A DNA stretch of 64,000 nucleotides from Micromonospora sp. ALFpr18c (lineage in GTDB: Bacteria; Actinomycetota; Actinomycetes; Mycobacteriales; Micromonosporaceae). The position numbers and the translations under genes are program-made. The notes below the pieces were generated by a model, which ran no database searches, was not told the origin of the DNA, and saw only the letters and a program-made list of their open reading frames with translations. Position 1 is the stretch's first letter, and each line of letters opens with the position of its first letter. This document shows positions 24,078 through 34,186 of this stretch, piece after piece. The stretch covers positions 1 to 64,000 of the forward strand of contig NZ_WBKR01000002.1 of NCBI RefSeq assembly GCF_008868155.1, given 5' to 3'.

Positions 24078-24869
24078 ATGCGTATCGGAGCCCACGTCGA
24101 TTCGACCGACCCGCTGGCGGAGGCAGTCGCCCGGTCCGCCGACACCGTGCAGTTCTTCCTCTCCGACCCACAGGGGTGGAAGGCCCCCAAGCCGCGGGAG
24201 GACGCCGAGCGGCTGCGCACGGCCGAAGTGGATCTGTACGTGCACGCGCCGTACGTGATCAACGTGGCGACCCTGAACAACCGCATCCGGATCCCCAGCC
24301 GCAAGCTGCTGCTCGGGCACGCCACCGCGGCCGCCGAGATCGGCGCCAAGGGTCTGATCGTCCACGGTGGGCACGTCAACGCCGGGGACGACCTGGCCGT
24401 CGGCTTCGACAACTGGCGCAAGACCTTCGCGTACGCCGCCGACTCCGGCGGCTTCGGCGTCCCCGTCCTGATCGAGAACACGGCCGGCGGTGACAACGCG
24501 TGCGCCCGACGGCTGGATGCGCTCGCCCGACTCTGGGACGCCATCGGTGACCACGAGGTGGGCTTCTGCCTGGATACCTGCCACGCGTTCGCGGGCGGCG
24601 AGGAACTGCTCGGTCTGGTCGACCGGGTCAAGGCGATCACCGGACGGATCGACCTGGTGCACGCCAACAACTCCAAGGGTGCGTTCAACTCCGGCCAGGA
24701 TCGCCACGACAACCTGGGCGGCGGGACGATCGACCCGGAGCTGGTGGTCGCGGTGATCCGGGCGGCCGGCGCGCCGGTGGTCGTCGAGACCCCGGGCGGT
24801 GTCACCGGTCAGGCCGCCGACATCGACTTCCTGCGTCAGCAGCTCGGCGCGGAGAGCACGGCGGCATGA
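24078..24869 (+). CDS. nfo: Deoxyribonuclease IV (endonuclease IV-type AP endonuclease)
   Basis: 263 residues. TIM-barrel AP endonuclease 2 motifs with metal ligands in order: [76 protein letters not shown] (LGGG follows) and VVVETPGG. This set fits the three-zinc Nfo family that cuts 5' to abasic sites in base-excision repair. The stop overlaps the next gene by 4 bases (ATGA), so the two are probably co-translated. Confidence 0.93.
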   Translation: MRIGAHVDSTDPLAEAVARSADTVQFFLSDPQGWKAPKPREDAERLRTAEVDLYVHAPYVINVATLNNRIRIPSRKLLLGHATAAAEIGAKGLIVHGGHVNAGDDLAVGFDNWRKTFAYAADSGGFGVPVLIENTAGGDNACARRLDALARLWDAIGDHEVGFCLDTCHAFAGGEELLGLVDRVKAITGRIDLVHANNSKGAFNSGQDRHDNLGGGTIDPELVVAVIRAAGAPVVVETPGGVTGQAADIDFLRQQLGAESTAA

Positions 24870-27028
24870 CGACCGGACAGCCCGGGACCGGGAACGCCCG
24901 GCCCACCCCCGTCGGCGAATCGGACATCCCTGAGGACGCCGCAGCCACGGACGTCGGCCCCACGGCTACCGCAACCAAGGACGACACAGCCAAGGACGAC
25001 ACAGCCAAGGACGACACGGCCAAGGACGACACGGCCGAGGCCGCGACGCCTGCCGCCCACCTGACCAAGGACAAGGCGGCCAAGGGCTGGTTCGGCAGGC
25101 GGAGGACCGCGAAGGGCAAGGGCGCTGCTGGCCTGTCCGCCGAAGGCGGTGCCCCGAAGGCGGACGCCGCCAAGGGCGGCGACCCGACCGACGGCGCGAC
25201 GCCCGGCGACGACGCCGACGGGAAGACGGGCGCCGACGGAAAGACGGCGGAGGGTTCCGACCGCTGGGTGGCCTTCGCGTCCGCACCCGAACCCGTGCCC
25301 TCCCGACTCGCCCGCGCGGGCCGGGCAGTGGGCCGGTCCCTGATCCACGAGTGGACGCTGGCGAGCCTCGCTGCGCTGGCCCTGGCCGTGCTGATGACGT
25401 GGCCGACGCTGCGCTACCCGCGCTACACCCTTCCGCAGGACTACTGGGATCCGAGCCTGCAGGCGTGGCAGATGGCCTGGTCCGGGCACATCCTGCTGGC
25501 CGACCCGGCGCGCCTGTGGCAGTCCAACACGTTCTTTCCCGAGCTGTGGAGCTTCGCGTTCTCCGACACGCTGCTCGGCTACGCGCCGGCCGGGATGCTC
25601 GGCAGTGGCCCCGAGGACGCGGTCCTGCGCTACAACATCATGTTCGTGCTGGCGCACGCGCTCGCGACGCTCGGGGCGTACGCGCTGGCCCGGCAGCTCG
25701 GCTCGGGTCGGATCGGTGCCGCGGTCGCCGGTGTCGGATACGCCTACGCGCCGTGGCTGCTGGCCCAGGCCGGGCACCTGCACGTGCTGTCGAACGGCGG
25801 CATCCCGTTGGCGCTGGCCATGCTCGCCCGTGGGCACGGCTGGTCGCTGCGGCACGGCTACCGGCCCGAACGCCGGCACGACGGCTGGGTGTACGCCGGT
25901 TGGCTGGTCGCGGCCTGGCAGCTCAGCCTCGGCTTCGGCATCGGTCTGCCGTTCGCGTACTTCCTCGCCGGTGCGGTGCTCGTCGCCGCGGTCCTGTTCC
26001 TCGTTCGCCGGCTCCGGACCGGTGAGGCCCTGCCGTTCGGCCGCCGGCTGCTCGTGGCCGACGTGCTCGGCGGGATCTTCTTCGCCGCGGTGGGTCTGCT
26101 CCTGGCGTACCCGTACTTCAGGGTGACCGAGCTGCACCCGTACGCCGAGCGCACCATCGGTGACATCAGCATCTTCTCGCCGCCGGCGTCCGGTTTCGTG
26201 ACCGCGCCCGCCGAGTCCCGGATCTGGGGCGGACTGCACGAGGGTGCCCGCGCGGCGCTGCCGTGGCACCCGGAGATGACGCTGCTGCCGGGCTTCGTGC
26301 TCTACGCGCTGGCCGCCGGCGGGCTGTTCTTCTCGGTGTGGCGGCTGCGGCACCGGCTGCTGCTGCTCGCCGGGGTGCTGGTGACCATGGTCCTCGCGAT
26401 GGGCACCCGCTTCTTCGACGGCACCTTCACATACCTGCCACTCTTCGAGCACGCACCGGGCTGGAACGCGCTGCGTACCCCGGGCCGGTTGATGTTGTGG
26501 GCCACGCTGCTGCTGGCCCTGCTCGCCGCGGGCGCGGTCACCGCGCTCACCGAACGGGTGCGTGACCTGGCCGCCCAGCGGATCCCGTCCTGGCCGGGGC
26601 CGTGGCTGCGGCTGGCCACCCTGCTGCCGCTGCTGCTGGTGACCGTCGAGGGTCTGAACACCACCCCGCATCCGGTGGTGCCGACCCAGCCGGCGGCTAT
26701 GCGCACGGTGGCGGGGCCGCTGCTGGTGCTGCCCAGCAACCAGAGCCTGGACCAGCACGTGATGCTCTGGTCGACCAGCGGATTCCCGGACGTGGTGAAC
26801 GGTGGCAGCGGCTTCACGCCGCGACAGCTCGACGACGTCCGCCGGCTGAGCCAGTCGTTCCCCGACCAGACCAGCGTCGACTACCTGCGTACGCTCGGCG
26901 TCCGCGCGGTGGTGCTGCTGCGCGGTCAGGTGCCCGGCACGCCATGGGAGATCACCATCGACGCGCCGGTCGAGTCGCTCGGCATCACGCGGCAGGATGT
27001 GGGCGACGCTGTGGTGTATCGGCTCTGA
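24866..27028 (+). CDS. Large polytopic membrane protein with disordered repeat-bearing N-terminus
   Basis: 720 residues. Residues 1-150 are hydrophilic and repetitive, with four perfect copies of a KDDTA pentapeptide (nucleotides 24977-25036). About ten membrane helices follow from residue 165. The first external loop has [19 protein letters not shown], which recalls GT-C glycosyltransferases and YfhO-like proteins whose first loop carries acidic residues. The C-terminal 150 residues are a soluble external domain ([38 protein letters not shown]). A lipid-linked sugar transferase function is possible but not proven. It is translationally coupled to nfo and convergent with the GT87 gene (33-base gap). 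Confidence 0.8.
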   Translation: MTTGQPGTGNARPTPVGESDIPEDAAATDVGPTATATKDDTAKDDTAKDDTAKDDTAEAATPAAHLTKDKAAKGWFGRRRTAKGKGAAGLSAEGGAPKADAAKGGDPTDGATPGDDADGKTGADGKTAEGSDRWVAFASAPEPVPSRLARAGRAVGRSLIHEWTLASLAALALAVLMTWPTLRYPRYTLPQDYWDPSLQAWQMAWSGHILLADPARLWQSNTFFPELWSFAFSDTLLGYAPAGMLGSGPEDAVLRYNIMFVLAHALATLGAYALARQLGSGRIGAAVAGVGYAYAPWLLAQAGHLHVLSNGGIPLALAMLARGHGWSLRHGYRPERRHDGWVYAGWLVAAWQLSLGFGIGLPFAYFLAGAVLVAAVLFLVRRLRTGEALPFGRRLLVADVLGGIFFAAVGLLLAYPYFRVTELHPYAERTIGDISIFSPPASGFVTAPAESRIWGGLHEGARAALPWHPEMTLLPGFVLYALAAGGLFFSVWRLRHRLLLLAGVLVTMVLAMGTRFFDGTFTYLPLFEHAPGWNALRTPGRLMLWATLLLALLAAGAVTALTERVRDLAAQRIPSWPGPWLRLATLLPLLLVTVEGLNTTPHPVVPTQPAAMRTVAGPLLVLPSNQSLDQHVMLWSTSGFPDVVNGGSGFTPRQLDDVRRLSQSFPDQTSVDYLRTLGVRAVVLLRGQVPGTPWEITIDAPVESLGITRQDVGDAVVYRL
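24977..25036 (+). repeat. Four tandem 15-bp units coding KDDTA
   Basis: Four adjacent 15-base copies of AAGGACGACACAGCC with single-base third-position changes in copies 3 and 4. They lie inside the disordered N-terminus of the downstream membrane protein and keep frame. Confidence 0.9.
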
Positions 27029-27061
27029 GGCCTTTGGTCAGGCTGCGTCCGTGGCTTGGTG

Positions 27062-28567
27062 TCAGCTGGTGCTGATCGCGGGCTCCGGTTCGGGGTTGTC
27101 TGCTCGGCGGCGCCAGCGGTCCAGCCAGGGGGCATCCGGTGCGCCGTCGAGGACCCCGCCGTCCGGGTCGTCCGGGTAGTTGGTCCGTACCGCGTCCCGC
27201 TCGGGGTGCAGGATCTCCTTGCCGACCAGCACACACAGCACCACCACGGTGGCCAGTCGCAACGTCGACGCCAGCACGAACACGCCCTCCGGGAAGACCG
27301 GACGGCTGGTGGCCGCGCCGAGCAGTTCGCCGTAGAAGGCGACGAAGTAGCAGACCTCGGCGATCTGCCAGGCCAGGAAGGCACCCCACTTCGGCCGGGC
27401 CAGCACCACCAGCGGCAGCAGCCAGAGCACGAACTGCTGGGACCAGACCTTGCTGAAGATGAGGAACGCGGCGACCACGAGGAACGCGAGCTGCGCCAGC
27501 CGCGGCCGGCGCGGCGCCCGCAACGCCAGCACGGCAATGCCGAGGCAGGCCAGCCCGAAGAGGGCGTACGAGATGGTGTTGAGGGTGGGAATGTTGACGT
27601 TCAGCCACTCGAACGGGCCGAGCCGGGTGGGGTCGCCGCCGACCTTGCCGTCCAGGTAGCGCCCGATGTACCAGAGCGTCCCCCAGTCGATGGGCCGGGT
27701 GGTGTTCAGCTCGAAGAACCGGTCCCAGTTCTCCGGGTACCACCGGGCCGCCGGCAGGTTCACCAGCACCACCGCCGTGATCGCCGTGCCGATGGCGACG
27801 AGTGCCGCGCGGATCCGGTCGGCGCGCAGCGCCAGGATGAGGATCGGGCCGAGCAGGAACAGCGGCCAGAGTTTCGCCGCTCCCGCGAGACCCAGCAGTA
27901 CGCCGGCCACCGCTGGTCGTCGCCGTGCCCAGGCCAGCAGGCCGAAGGCGGCCAACCCGATGGCGAGCAGGTCCCAGTTGACGGTGGCGGTGAGCAGCAG
28001 GGCCGGGGCGAGCGCGAACAGCGCGGCGTCCCAGGGTCGTCGGCGGCGCAGGGCGAGGATCACCGCCACGGTGGCCACCGCGAGCGCGCCCAGCACCAGC
28101 GCGTTGAGGTTGTAGAACCACTGGCCCTGGTTGATGCTCGGGTCGCCGTCGCCCACGGCGTGCACGGGCAGGCCCAGTGCCCCCATGAAATAGCCGGTGA
28201 GCACCGGGTACTCCACCGGGTGGTCGCGGTAGGGCACCTTGCCCTCGTTGAGCCCTTCGGCGTAGTAGAGGGCGAGGACGTCGGTGTAGCAGAACCGGGT
28301 GTACTGGACGTTGTTCTGCCAGGCACCGTCCTGGCAGGGAGACTTCTGCACCCAGTGCAGGGCGAGCGTGAGGCAGGCCAGCGCCAGCACGATCCGGACG
28401 GCCGTCCAGAACCGGTGTTCCCCGCCGGCCGGTCGGTTCAGTGCCGTCGCGTGGTCGCCCAGCGGTCCGCCGATCGCGCCGGAGATGCCGCGAACGAACC
28501 CGTCGGAGCGGGACGGGTGGTCGGTGGTTCCGGCGTCGTCGATGCCGGGCGTCGACTGGGTGCTCAT
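27062..28567 (-). CDS. Glycosyltransferase family 87 membrane protein
   Basis: 501 residues from ATG 28567. About ten membrane helices; the first external loop has CYTDVLALYYAEGLNEGKVP and YRDHPVEYPVLTGYFMG, the GT87/DUF2029 pattern of an acidic residue early in the loop and a proline-rich EYP. Later NWDLLAIGLAAFGLLAWARR, GAAKLWPLFLLGPILIL and WSQQFVLWLLPL agree. A homologue of the mycobacterial Rv0051, which sits next to ponA1 as here. It probably transfers mannose or another sugar from a polyprenyl-phosphate donor to a cell-envelope lipoglycan. The hairpin at 28635-28675 separates it from the PBP gene. Confidence 0.87.
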   Translation of the reverse strand: MSTQSTPGIDDAGTTDHPSRSDGFVRGISGAIGGPLGDHATALNRPAGGEHRFWTAVRIVLALACLTLALHWVQKSPCQDGAWQNNVQYTRFCYTDVLALYYAEGLNEGKVPYRDHPVEYPVLTGYFMGALGLPVHAVGDGDPSINQGQWFYNLNALVLGALAVATVAVILALRRRRPWDAALFALAPALLLTATVNWDLLAIGLAAFGLLAWARRRPAVAGVLLGLAGAAKLWPLFLLGPILILALRADRIRAALVAIGTAITAVVLVNLPAARWYPENWDRFFELNTTRPIDWGTLWYIGRYLDGKVGGDPTRLGPFEWLNVNIPTLNTISYALFGLACLGIAVLALRAPRRPRLAQLAFLVVAAFLIFSKVWSQQFVLWLLPLVVLARPKWGAFLAWQIAEVCYFVAFYGELLGAATSRPVFPEGVFVLASTLRLATVVVLCVLVGKEILHPERDAVRTNYPDDPDGGVLDGAPDAPWLDRWRRRADNPEPEPAISTS

Positions 28568-28634
28568 GACAAGGCATCCTGCCGTACGGCGGGGGTGCGC
28601 GTCCCGGCGCGGCGCGGAGATCCGGGTACGGAAA

Positions 28635-28675
28635 CGCCGCAGCCGGTCGGACAGGTCGTCCGGCCGGCTGCGGCG
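28635..28675. terminator. Hairpin downstream of the PBP gene
   Basis: Arms 28635-28652 and 28658-28675 (18 bases each, one imperfect pair) with a 5-base loop AGGTC, 19 bases after the PBP stop codon on the minus strand. Confidence 0.75.
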
Positions 28676-28694
28676 TCGGTTCCACGAGTGCGGG

Positions 28695-31532
28695 TCAGTC
28701 CCGGGTTGTCGGTGTCAGGCCGGGCAGCAGCCCACCACCGGCGCCGCCATTTCCACCGCCGCCGGGACCGCCGGGACCACCCGGACCGCCGGGACCACCC
28801 GGACCGCCGCCACCGGGGTTCGGGCAGAACGGGTCGGTCAGCGGGTTACAGGGCTGCCCGCCGGGCAGGCCCGGAATGGTCGGCGGCGGCGCTGCCGGCT
28901 CCTTGCCGTTGCCCCTTGTGGTGTCGCCCTCGCCGGTGACGCTGGGCAGGGAGATCTCATCCTGCCCCTTGAGGGCGGCGTTCAAGTACTTCTCCCAGAT
29001 CAGGCCGGGCAGCGTTGCGCCACTGATGTGCTTACCGTTGGCGAGGCGGATCTGGGGCTTCTTCGGATCCCGACTGCCCACCCAGACGACGGTGGCGTTC
29101 TGCGGCGTGTAGCCGACCGTCCACGCGTGGGCGTTGTCATTGCTGTCGTACTCCCAGGTGCCGGTCTTGGCGGCGGCCTGGCGGCCGCCCTCGAGCGTCA
29201 GGCCGTTGGGCTTCGGGATCTGCTTCAGGACACCGGTGACCTCATCGGTGATCCTCTTGTCGATCCGCTGCTCCGGCTTGATGCGCTCGCTGCCGACGAC
29301 CTTCCACTTGCCGGTGTCCTTGTCCTGCTGCTCCACCTTGATGACGAAGTGCGCCTTGATGTACTTGCCGTCATTGGCGAAGGTGGCCATGGCGTTGGCG
29401 TGGTCGAACACGGTGATCGGGTACTTGCCGAAACCGGTGTAGTTGTCGAAGGGGTTCGGCTCCTTCTTCGACAGGTCAAAGGCCTTCGGCGGGTCGACAC
29501 CCCACATGGTGGTCACGCCGGCCTTACGGGCCATGTCGACCACCTTCCCGGCGCCGATCTCCTTGGTGACCCAGTAGAAGGGCACGTTGTACGACTGGAT
29601 CGTCGACTCTTCGAGCGTGCAGTACTTGCCGCACTTGAGGTTGGTACGACCGGCGTTGCCGATCGCCACCGCGGAACCCTCGGGCTTGTACGGCGTGGGG
29701 TCCCAGTGCGACTTCACCGAGATGCCGGCCTCGATCGCGGCGGCCAGGGTGTACACCTTCATCGACGAGCCCGGCTGGTGGCCACCGGCCAGGTCGCCGT
29801 ACTGGTCGAGGTTCTTGCCGGCGTAGTCGAAGTCCGTGCCGCTGTCACCGCCGTAGTAGGCGAGCACGCGGCCCTTCTTCGGGTCGATCGAGACCATGGC
29901 CGCCATCAGGTTCTTCGGCTGCTCGTTGAGCTCGGAGCCCTTCTTCGACTGCATTGCGAGGTTTTCGGCAGTCGCCTGGAGCTTCGGATCGATGGTGGTG
30001 GTGATCCGGTAGCCGCCGTCCCGCAGGGCGTCGAAGCAGCTCGTCTTGCCGTCCGCGCCGCTGTTGGAGCAGAGACCCATCTGGTCCATCTCCCTGCGGA
30101 CGTAGTTGATGACGTTGCCGCGCGGGCTGTCGACGCCGAACCCGTTGCCGCCCTTCTTCGGCGGCAGGACCTTGGGGTACTCGGTGGGCGCCGGCGGGTG
30201 GTTGGCGGAGTCCAGCCAGCCCTCCTGCTTCATGCCACCGATCACGTAGTCCCAGCGGGTCTTGGCGTCGGTCGGGTTGACCGCCGGGTCGTAGCCTTTG
30301 TGGGTGTTGGTCGCCGAGGGCTGCTTGATCAGCGCGGCCAGGACCGCACCCTCGGCGGGGCTGAGCTTCACCGCCGACTTGCCGAAATAGGTCTGCGCCG
30401 CCGCCTCGATGCCGTACGCGCCGCGTCCGAAGTAGATCACGTTCAGGTAATGCTGCATGATCTCTGGCTTGCTGTACCTCTCGTTCAGCTTGGAGGCGAG
30501 GATCGCCTCCTTGACCTTCCGACCGTACGTGTCGTCCTTGAGGTTCTCGAACGCGTTGCGGGCGTACTGCTGGGTGATCGTCGAGGCGCCCTGCTTGTCG
30601 CCGTTGGAGACGTTGTTCCAGGCGGCCCGGACGATGCCCTTGTAGTCGACACCCGAGTGCCGGTAGAAGTTCCGGTCCTCGGCGGCGGCGACCGCGTCCT
30701 GCACGTGCTGCGGGATCTGGTCGATGGTGACGAAGGTGCGGTTCTCGCTGCCCAGCTTGGCGAGCTGGGTCTTGCCGTCCTTGGCGTACACGGTGGTGGA
30801 CAGCGGCAGCGGCATCTCGTCGGGCATGACCACGTTGGTCGAGTAGTAGGTGAACCCGACCACACCGATGCCGGCGAGCATGATGAAGACGGCGAAACCG
30901 GCGATCAGCAGGTTCATCCGCTTGCGCTTCTTGGCGCGGGCCGCCCCGGCCGGATCACCCGGGCCACGACCGCCACGACCACCGCGCCCCGGACCGTTCG
31001 GTCCGCCGGGGCCACCTGGGCCGCCGGAGACCGGGGAGACACTCGCCCTGGCGACGGCGGCCCGACCACCGACCGACGCCGAGCCGACACTGGCCCGACC
31101 GGCCGAGGCGGCGCCCACCGCGGCGGCGCCGACCGTGGCCCGACCCGCCGGCGCGCCGGGCGCCGGGGACACCGGCACCGAGGCCCGGCCCGCTCCGGCA
31201 CGACCGGCGGCCACACCGGGCGCCGGTGACACCGGCACCGAGGCACGGCCGCTGCGGCCCGGCGTGGCCGACCCCACCGAGGCGGACCCGGCCGCACCAC
31301 CGCGCGGCGGCACCGCGGCGGAACCACCCACCGACGCGCGACCGCCTGCGGGCCGTGGTGTCACCGAGGCACGGCCCGGGGGCGCCGCGCCCTCCTGGGC
31401 CGACCAGCCGCTCCCGCCGGAGTCACCGCCGGTCTGGCGGTGCGCGTCGTTCGCGCCCGGTCCGGGGTCACCGTCGAGGCCCGGGTACTGGGCCCGTCCG
31501 CGCACAGAACTGGGATCGCCGTACGAGTTCAT
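28695..31532 (-). CDS. ponA: Bifunctional class A penicillin-binding protein (PBP1, PonA-type)
   Basis: 945 residues. The first 200 residues are Ala/Gly/Pro/Ser-rich and cytoplasmic with many repeated VSPAPG and ASVGSA-type units; one membrane helix at about 210-235. Glycosyltransferase domain (GT51) with the catalytic Glu285 in AAEDRNFYRHSGVD and STITQQYARNAFENL. Transpeptidase domain with SSMK (Ser589 acyl site), SYN (ESTIQSYNVP) and KTGT (Lys789). The C-terminal 80 residues are Gly/Pro-rich. It polymerises and cross-links peptidoglycan at the outer face. The partner DUF5318 gene lies upstream, as Rv0049 does with ponA1 in mycobacteria. Confidence 0.93.
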   Translation of the reverse strand: MNSYGDPSSVRGRAQYPGLDGDPGPGANDAHRQTGGDSGGSGWSAQEGAAPPGRASVTPRPAGGRASVGGSAAVPPRGGAAGSASVGSATPGRSGRASVPVSPAPGVAAGRAGAGRASVPVSPAPGAPAGRATVGAAAVGAASAGRASVGSASVGGRAAVARASVSPVSGGPGGPGGPNGPGRGGRGGRGPGDPAGAARAKKRKRMNLLIAGFAVFIMLAGIGVVGFTYYSTNVVMPDEMPLPLSTTVYAKDGKTQLAKLGSENRTFVTIDQIPQHVQDAVAAAEDRNFYRHSGVDYKGIVRAAWNNVSNGDKQGASTITQQYARNAFENLKDDTYGRKVKEAILASKLNERYSKPEIMQHYLNVIYFGRGAYGIEAAAQTYFGKSAVKLSPAEGAVLAALIKQPSATNTHKGYDPAVNPTDAKTRWDYVIGGMKQEGWLDSANHPPAPTEYPKVLPPKKGGNGFGVDSPRGNVINYVRREMDQMGLCSNSGADGKTSCFDALRDGGYRITTTIDPKLQATAENLAMQSKKGSELNEQPKNLMAAMVSIDPKKGRVLAYYGGDSGTDFDYAGKNLDQYGDLAGGHQPGSSMKVYTLAAAIEAGISVKSHWDPTPYKPEGSAVAIGNAGRTNLKCGKYCTLEESTIQSYNVPFYWVTKEIGAGKVVDMARKAGVTTMWGVDPPKAFDLSKKEPNPFDNYTGFGKYPITVFDHANAMATFANDGKYIKAHFVIKVEQQDKDTGKWKVVGSERIKPEQRIDKRITDEVTGVLKQIPKPNGLTLEGGRQAAAKTGTWEYDSNDNAHAWTVGYTPQNATVVWVGSRDPKKPQIRLANGKHISGATLPGLIWEKYLNAALKGQDEISLPSVTGEGDTTRGNGKEPAAPPPTIPGLPGGQPCNPLTDPFCPNPGGGGPGGPGGPGGPGGPGGGGNGGAGGGLLPGLTPTTRD

Positions 31533-31729
31533 TCCTCACACCCTGCCGGTCGCGGTGGGGCGCGACTGCGCCGCCACCGGGTTGCCGTGAGTTGCTTCAC
31601 CCGGGACGACGGCACGGGGGTGCCGACCCTCCGGGGTCATTGCTGGATCAATCGGGCCAATCAGAACAACGGGCGGTCGGCCGTCCCGGTTCATGTCTGC
31701 GGCCCCGGGGCCGGTCGATCCAGCTGAGA

Positions 31730-32179
31730 TCACCGTTGCGCCTCTCGCCTCCGCCGACCCGTGCCCTCGGCGCCCGCCGCGTCCTGCTCGCCGGCGCTGT
31801 CGCCGTCGGCAGTGAGACCGTCCCGGCCGAGCAGGTACTGCTCGACGAGATGGTTCCAGTCACAGCCGAGGCACACCTCCACCACGAAGACCTGAAACTC
31901 ACGCAGCGTCATCGCCAGCACGGGCAGCTCGGACAGTGTCCGAGCCTGGCCGGCGGACTGCTTGAGTTCGTCACCGTAAATGTAGTGGACGAGCGTCAGA
32001 TTCTCGCTGCGGCAGATGGGGCAGCGCCGGTCGGTCGGCTCGCCGTGGAACCGAGCCGCGTTCTTCAGGTACGGCGACGCGTCACACACGTCGTACGTGC
32101 CGACCCGGCCGGCCAGGAGCTCACGCAGCACCGCTCGCTTCTGAAGCGAGTAGTCGACGACCTGGCGCTGCGTACGCAT
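31730..32179 (-). CDS. DUF5318-type zinc-ribbon-like protein
   Basis: 149 residues. Two cysteine pairs, CPICRSENL and CLGCDWNHLV, suggest a zinc site; YDVCDASPYLKNAARFHGEP and REFQVFVVEVCLGC are typical of the actinobacterial family that includes Rv0049. The last 30 residues are a charged, probably disordered tail. It lies just upstream of ponA, with a 197-base spacer holding the ponA promoter, and is divergent from padR. Function unknown; a cell-wall link is inferred from its constant neighbour. Confidence 0.82.
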   Translation of the reverse strand: MRTQRQVVDYSLQKRAVLRELLAGRVGTYDVCDASPYLKNAARFHGEPTDRRCPICRSENLTLVHYIYGDELKQSAGQARTLSELPVLAMTLREFQVFVVEVCLGCDWNHLVEQYLLGRDGLTADGDSAGEQDAAGAEGTGRRRREAQR

Positions 32180-32286
32180 GCGGAGAAGGGTACGCGGTCC
32201 GGCCCGACCAGGCGACCATGGTCACGATCCGTGACGGAAGCGTCTCGGAACGCGGGTTTGCCCTGGCCCCCGCGACCCGCTAACGT

Positions 32287-32311
32287 GCGATGTATCGGTC
32301 CGATACATCGC
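32287..32311. promoter_or_regulatory. 25-bp perfect palindrome, probable PadR operator
   Basis: GCGATGTATCGG (32287-32298) and its exact complement (32300-32311) with one central base. The ATGTAT/ATACAT half sites resemble PadR-family operators. It lies 45 bases upstream of the padR start, between divergent genes, so PadR could repress itself, ino1 and perhaps the DUF5318 gene. Confidence 0.75.
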
Positions 32312-32355
32312 GGCGGTTACCAATCCGCGCCGGAGGGTGATAGAGAGGGTGGCCA

Positions 32356-32994
32356 GTGCTCGAATTCGCCATCCTCGGCCTCCTGCAGGAGTCTCCGATG
32401 CACGGCTATGAGCTGCGCAAGGAGCTGACCGCCAAACTCGGTGCGATCCGGGCGGCGATCAGCTACGGCTCGCTCTACCCAACCCTGCGCAGGTTGCAGG
32501 CGGCGGGATGGATCACCGAAGCCGCCGAGACACCCGCCACCGCCGAGGAGGTTCCCGCGCTGACCAGCCGACGAGGTCGGGTGGTCTACAAAATCACCGC
32601 GGAGGGCAAGGAACGCTTCGCCCAGCTGATCGCACAGGCCGGGCCCGAGACGTACGACGACACGGGCTTCGGGGTGCACTTCGCGTTCTTCGCCCGGACC
32701 GACCAGGCGACCCGACTCCGCATCCTGGAGGGTCGCCGCCGCAAGATCGAGGAGCGTCGCGAAGGACTTCGTGACGTGCTGGGCCGGGCGGCCGAGCGCC
32801 TCGACGCTTACACCTTGGAACTGCAGCGCCACGGCCTTGACGCCTGTGAGCGTGAGGTCCGCTGGCTGGAGGAGCTCATCGCCAACGAGCGCTCCGGCCG
32901 AGCCCCGACGGCCCCGCACCTGGGGTCGGCCGGTGGCCGACGAGAAGACAACAGCCCGCCTCCGCCTGGAGAGACCAGGAAAGAGCGGCCGTGA
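32356..32994 (+). CDS. PadR family transcriptional regulator
   Basis: 212 residues from GTG 32356. N-terminal winged helix with [38 protein letters not shown] and [13 protein letters not shown] (the conserved wing), then a C-terminal helical Vir-type dimerisation domain (about residues 100-190). The acidic/proline-rich tail runs to ERP. PadR proteins sense small molecules and bind palindromes such as the one just upstream. Its stop overlaps a GTG of the ino1 frame and ino1 starts 23 bases on; the pair padR-ino1 is conserved in mycobacteria (Rv0047c-Rv0046c). Confidence 0.92.
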   Translation: MLEFAILGLLQESPMHGYELRKELTAKLGAIRAAISYGSLYPTLRRLQAAGWITEAAETPATAEEVPALTSRRGRVVYKITAEGKERFAQLIAQAGPETYDDTGFGVHFAFFARTDQATRLRILEGRRRKIEERREGLRDVLGRAAERLDAYTLELQRHGLDACEREVRWLEELIANERSGRAPTAPHLGSAGGRREDNSPPPPGETRKERP

Positions 32995-33017
32995 CAGAAA
33001 AGAAGGAGGCAGACGCT

Positions 33018-34097
33018 ATGGGCTCCGTCCGCGTCGCCATCGTCGGTGTGGGTAACTGCGCCTCGTCCCTGGTTCAGGGCGTCGAGTACTACCGGAATGC
33101 CGACCCGAACGACCGCGTCCCGGGTCTCATGCACGTCGCCTTCGGCGACTACCACGTCAACGCCGTGGAGTTCGTCGCGGCATTCGACGTGGACGCCAAG
33201 AAGGTGGGCATGGACCTCGCGGAGGCGATCGTCGCCAGCGAGAACAACACCATCAAGCTCTGCGACGTGCCGCCGACCGGCGTGTCCGTGCAGCGCGGTC
33301 CGACCTTCGACGGTCTGGGCCAGTACTACCGCGAGATCGTCGAGGAGTCCGACGCCACCCCCGTCGACGTGGCGCAGGCGCTGCGTGACGCGCAGGTCGA
33401 CGTCGTCGTCTGCTACCTCCCGGTCGGTTCCGAGCAGGCCGCCAAGTTCTACGCCCAGGCCGCGATCGACGCCGGCTGCGCGTTCGTCAACGCCCTGCCG
33501 GTCTTCATCGCCTCCGACCCCGAGTGGGCCCAGAAGTTCACCGACGCCGGCCTGCCGATCGTCGGTGACGACATCAAGAGCCAGGTCGGCGCCACCATCG
33601 TGCACCGCGCCCTGGCGAAGCTCTTCGAGGACCGCGGTGTCGAGCTGCTGCGCACGTACCAGCTCAACTTCGGCGGCAACATGGACTTCATGAACATGCT
33701 GGAGCGCAAGCGGCTGGTCTCGAAGAAGATCTCGAAGACCCAGTCGGTCACCTCGCAGATCCCGCACGAGATGAGCAAGAGCGACGTGCACATCGGCCCG
33801 TCGGACCACGTGCCGTGGCTGGACGACCGCAAGTGGGCGTACATCCGCCTGGAGGGCCGCTCGTTCGGTGACACCCCGCTCAACGCCGAGCTCAAGCTCG
33901 AGGTGTGGGACTCGCCGAACTCGGCCGGCGTCATCATCGACGCGGTCCGGGCCGCGAAGATCGCGCTGGACCGGAAGATCGGCGGCCCGATCCTGTCGGC
34001 CTCGTCGTACTTCATGAAGTCCCCGCCGGTGCAGTACGCCGACCACGACGCCCACCAGGCCGTGGAGGAGTTCATCGCCGGCGAGGTCGAGCGCTGA
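33018..34097 (+). CDS. ino1: Inositol-3-phosphate synthase
   Basis: 359 residues. I chose ATG 33018 ([20 protein letters not shown]) because AAGGAGG at 33003-33009 is ideally spaced; GTG 32991 is open but would lie ahead of that site. NAD-binding [86 protein letters not shown] and [13 protein letters not shown] are the family signatures. It makes inositol-1-phosphate (now 1L-myo-inositol 3-phosphate), the precursor of phosphatidylinositol and mycothiol. It is preceded by padR and followed by a strong terminator. Confidence 0.96.
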   Translation: MGSVRVAIVGVGNCASSLVQGVEYYRNADPNDRVPGLMHVAFGDYHVNAVEFVAAFDVDAKKVGMDLAEAIVASENNTIKLCDVPPTGVSVQRGPTFDGLGQYYREIVEESDATPVDVAQALRDAQVDVVVCYLPVGSEQAAKFYAQAAIDAGCAFVNALPVFIASDPEWAQKFTDAGLPIVGDDIKSQVGATIVHRALAKLFEDRGVELLRTYQLNFGGNMDFMNMLERKRLVSKKISKTQSVTSQIPHEMSKSDVHIGPSDHVPWLDDRKWAYIRLEGRSFGDTPLNAELKLEVWDSPNSAGVIIDAVRAAKIALDRKIGGPILSASSYFMKSPPVQYADHDAHQAVEEFIAGEVER

Positions 34098-34120
34098 CGC
34101 GCTGAACACCACGCACGACC

Positions 34121-34150
34121 GAGGGCCGGGTCCGAAAGGACCCGGCCCTC
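34121..34150. terminator. Hairpin with 13-bp perfect stem and GAAA loop after ino1
   Basis: GAGGGCCGGGTCC (34121-34133) and its reverse complement (34138-34150) with a GAAA tetraloop. It lies between convergent genes and can end both. Confidence 0.88.
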
Positions 34151-34186
34151 GCCGCGTTCAGTGCCGCCGTGGGTACGGCGACCGCA

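Noticed and set aside
23758-24258. A frame between rpsF and nfo
   Set aside because: It runs out of phase into nfo and has no motif.
28299-31229. A 976-codon plus-strand frame opposite the PBP and GT87 genes
   Set aside because: It spans two genes on the opposite strand, has no recognisable domain, and the minus strand has all PBP catalytic motifs.
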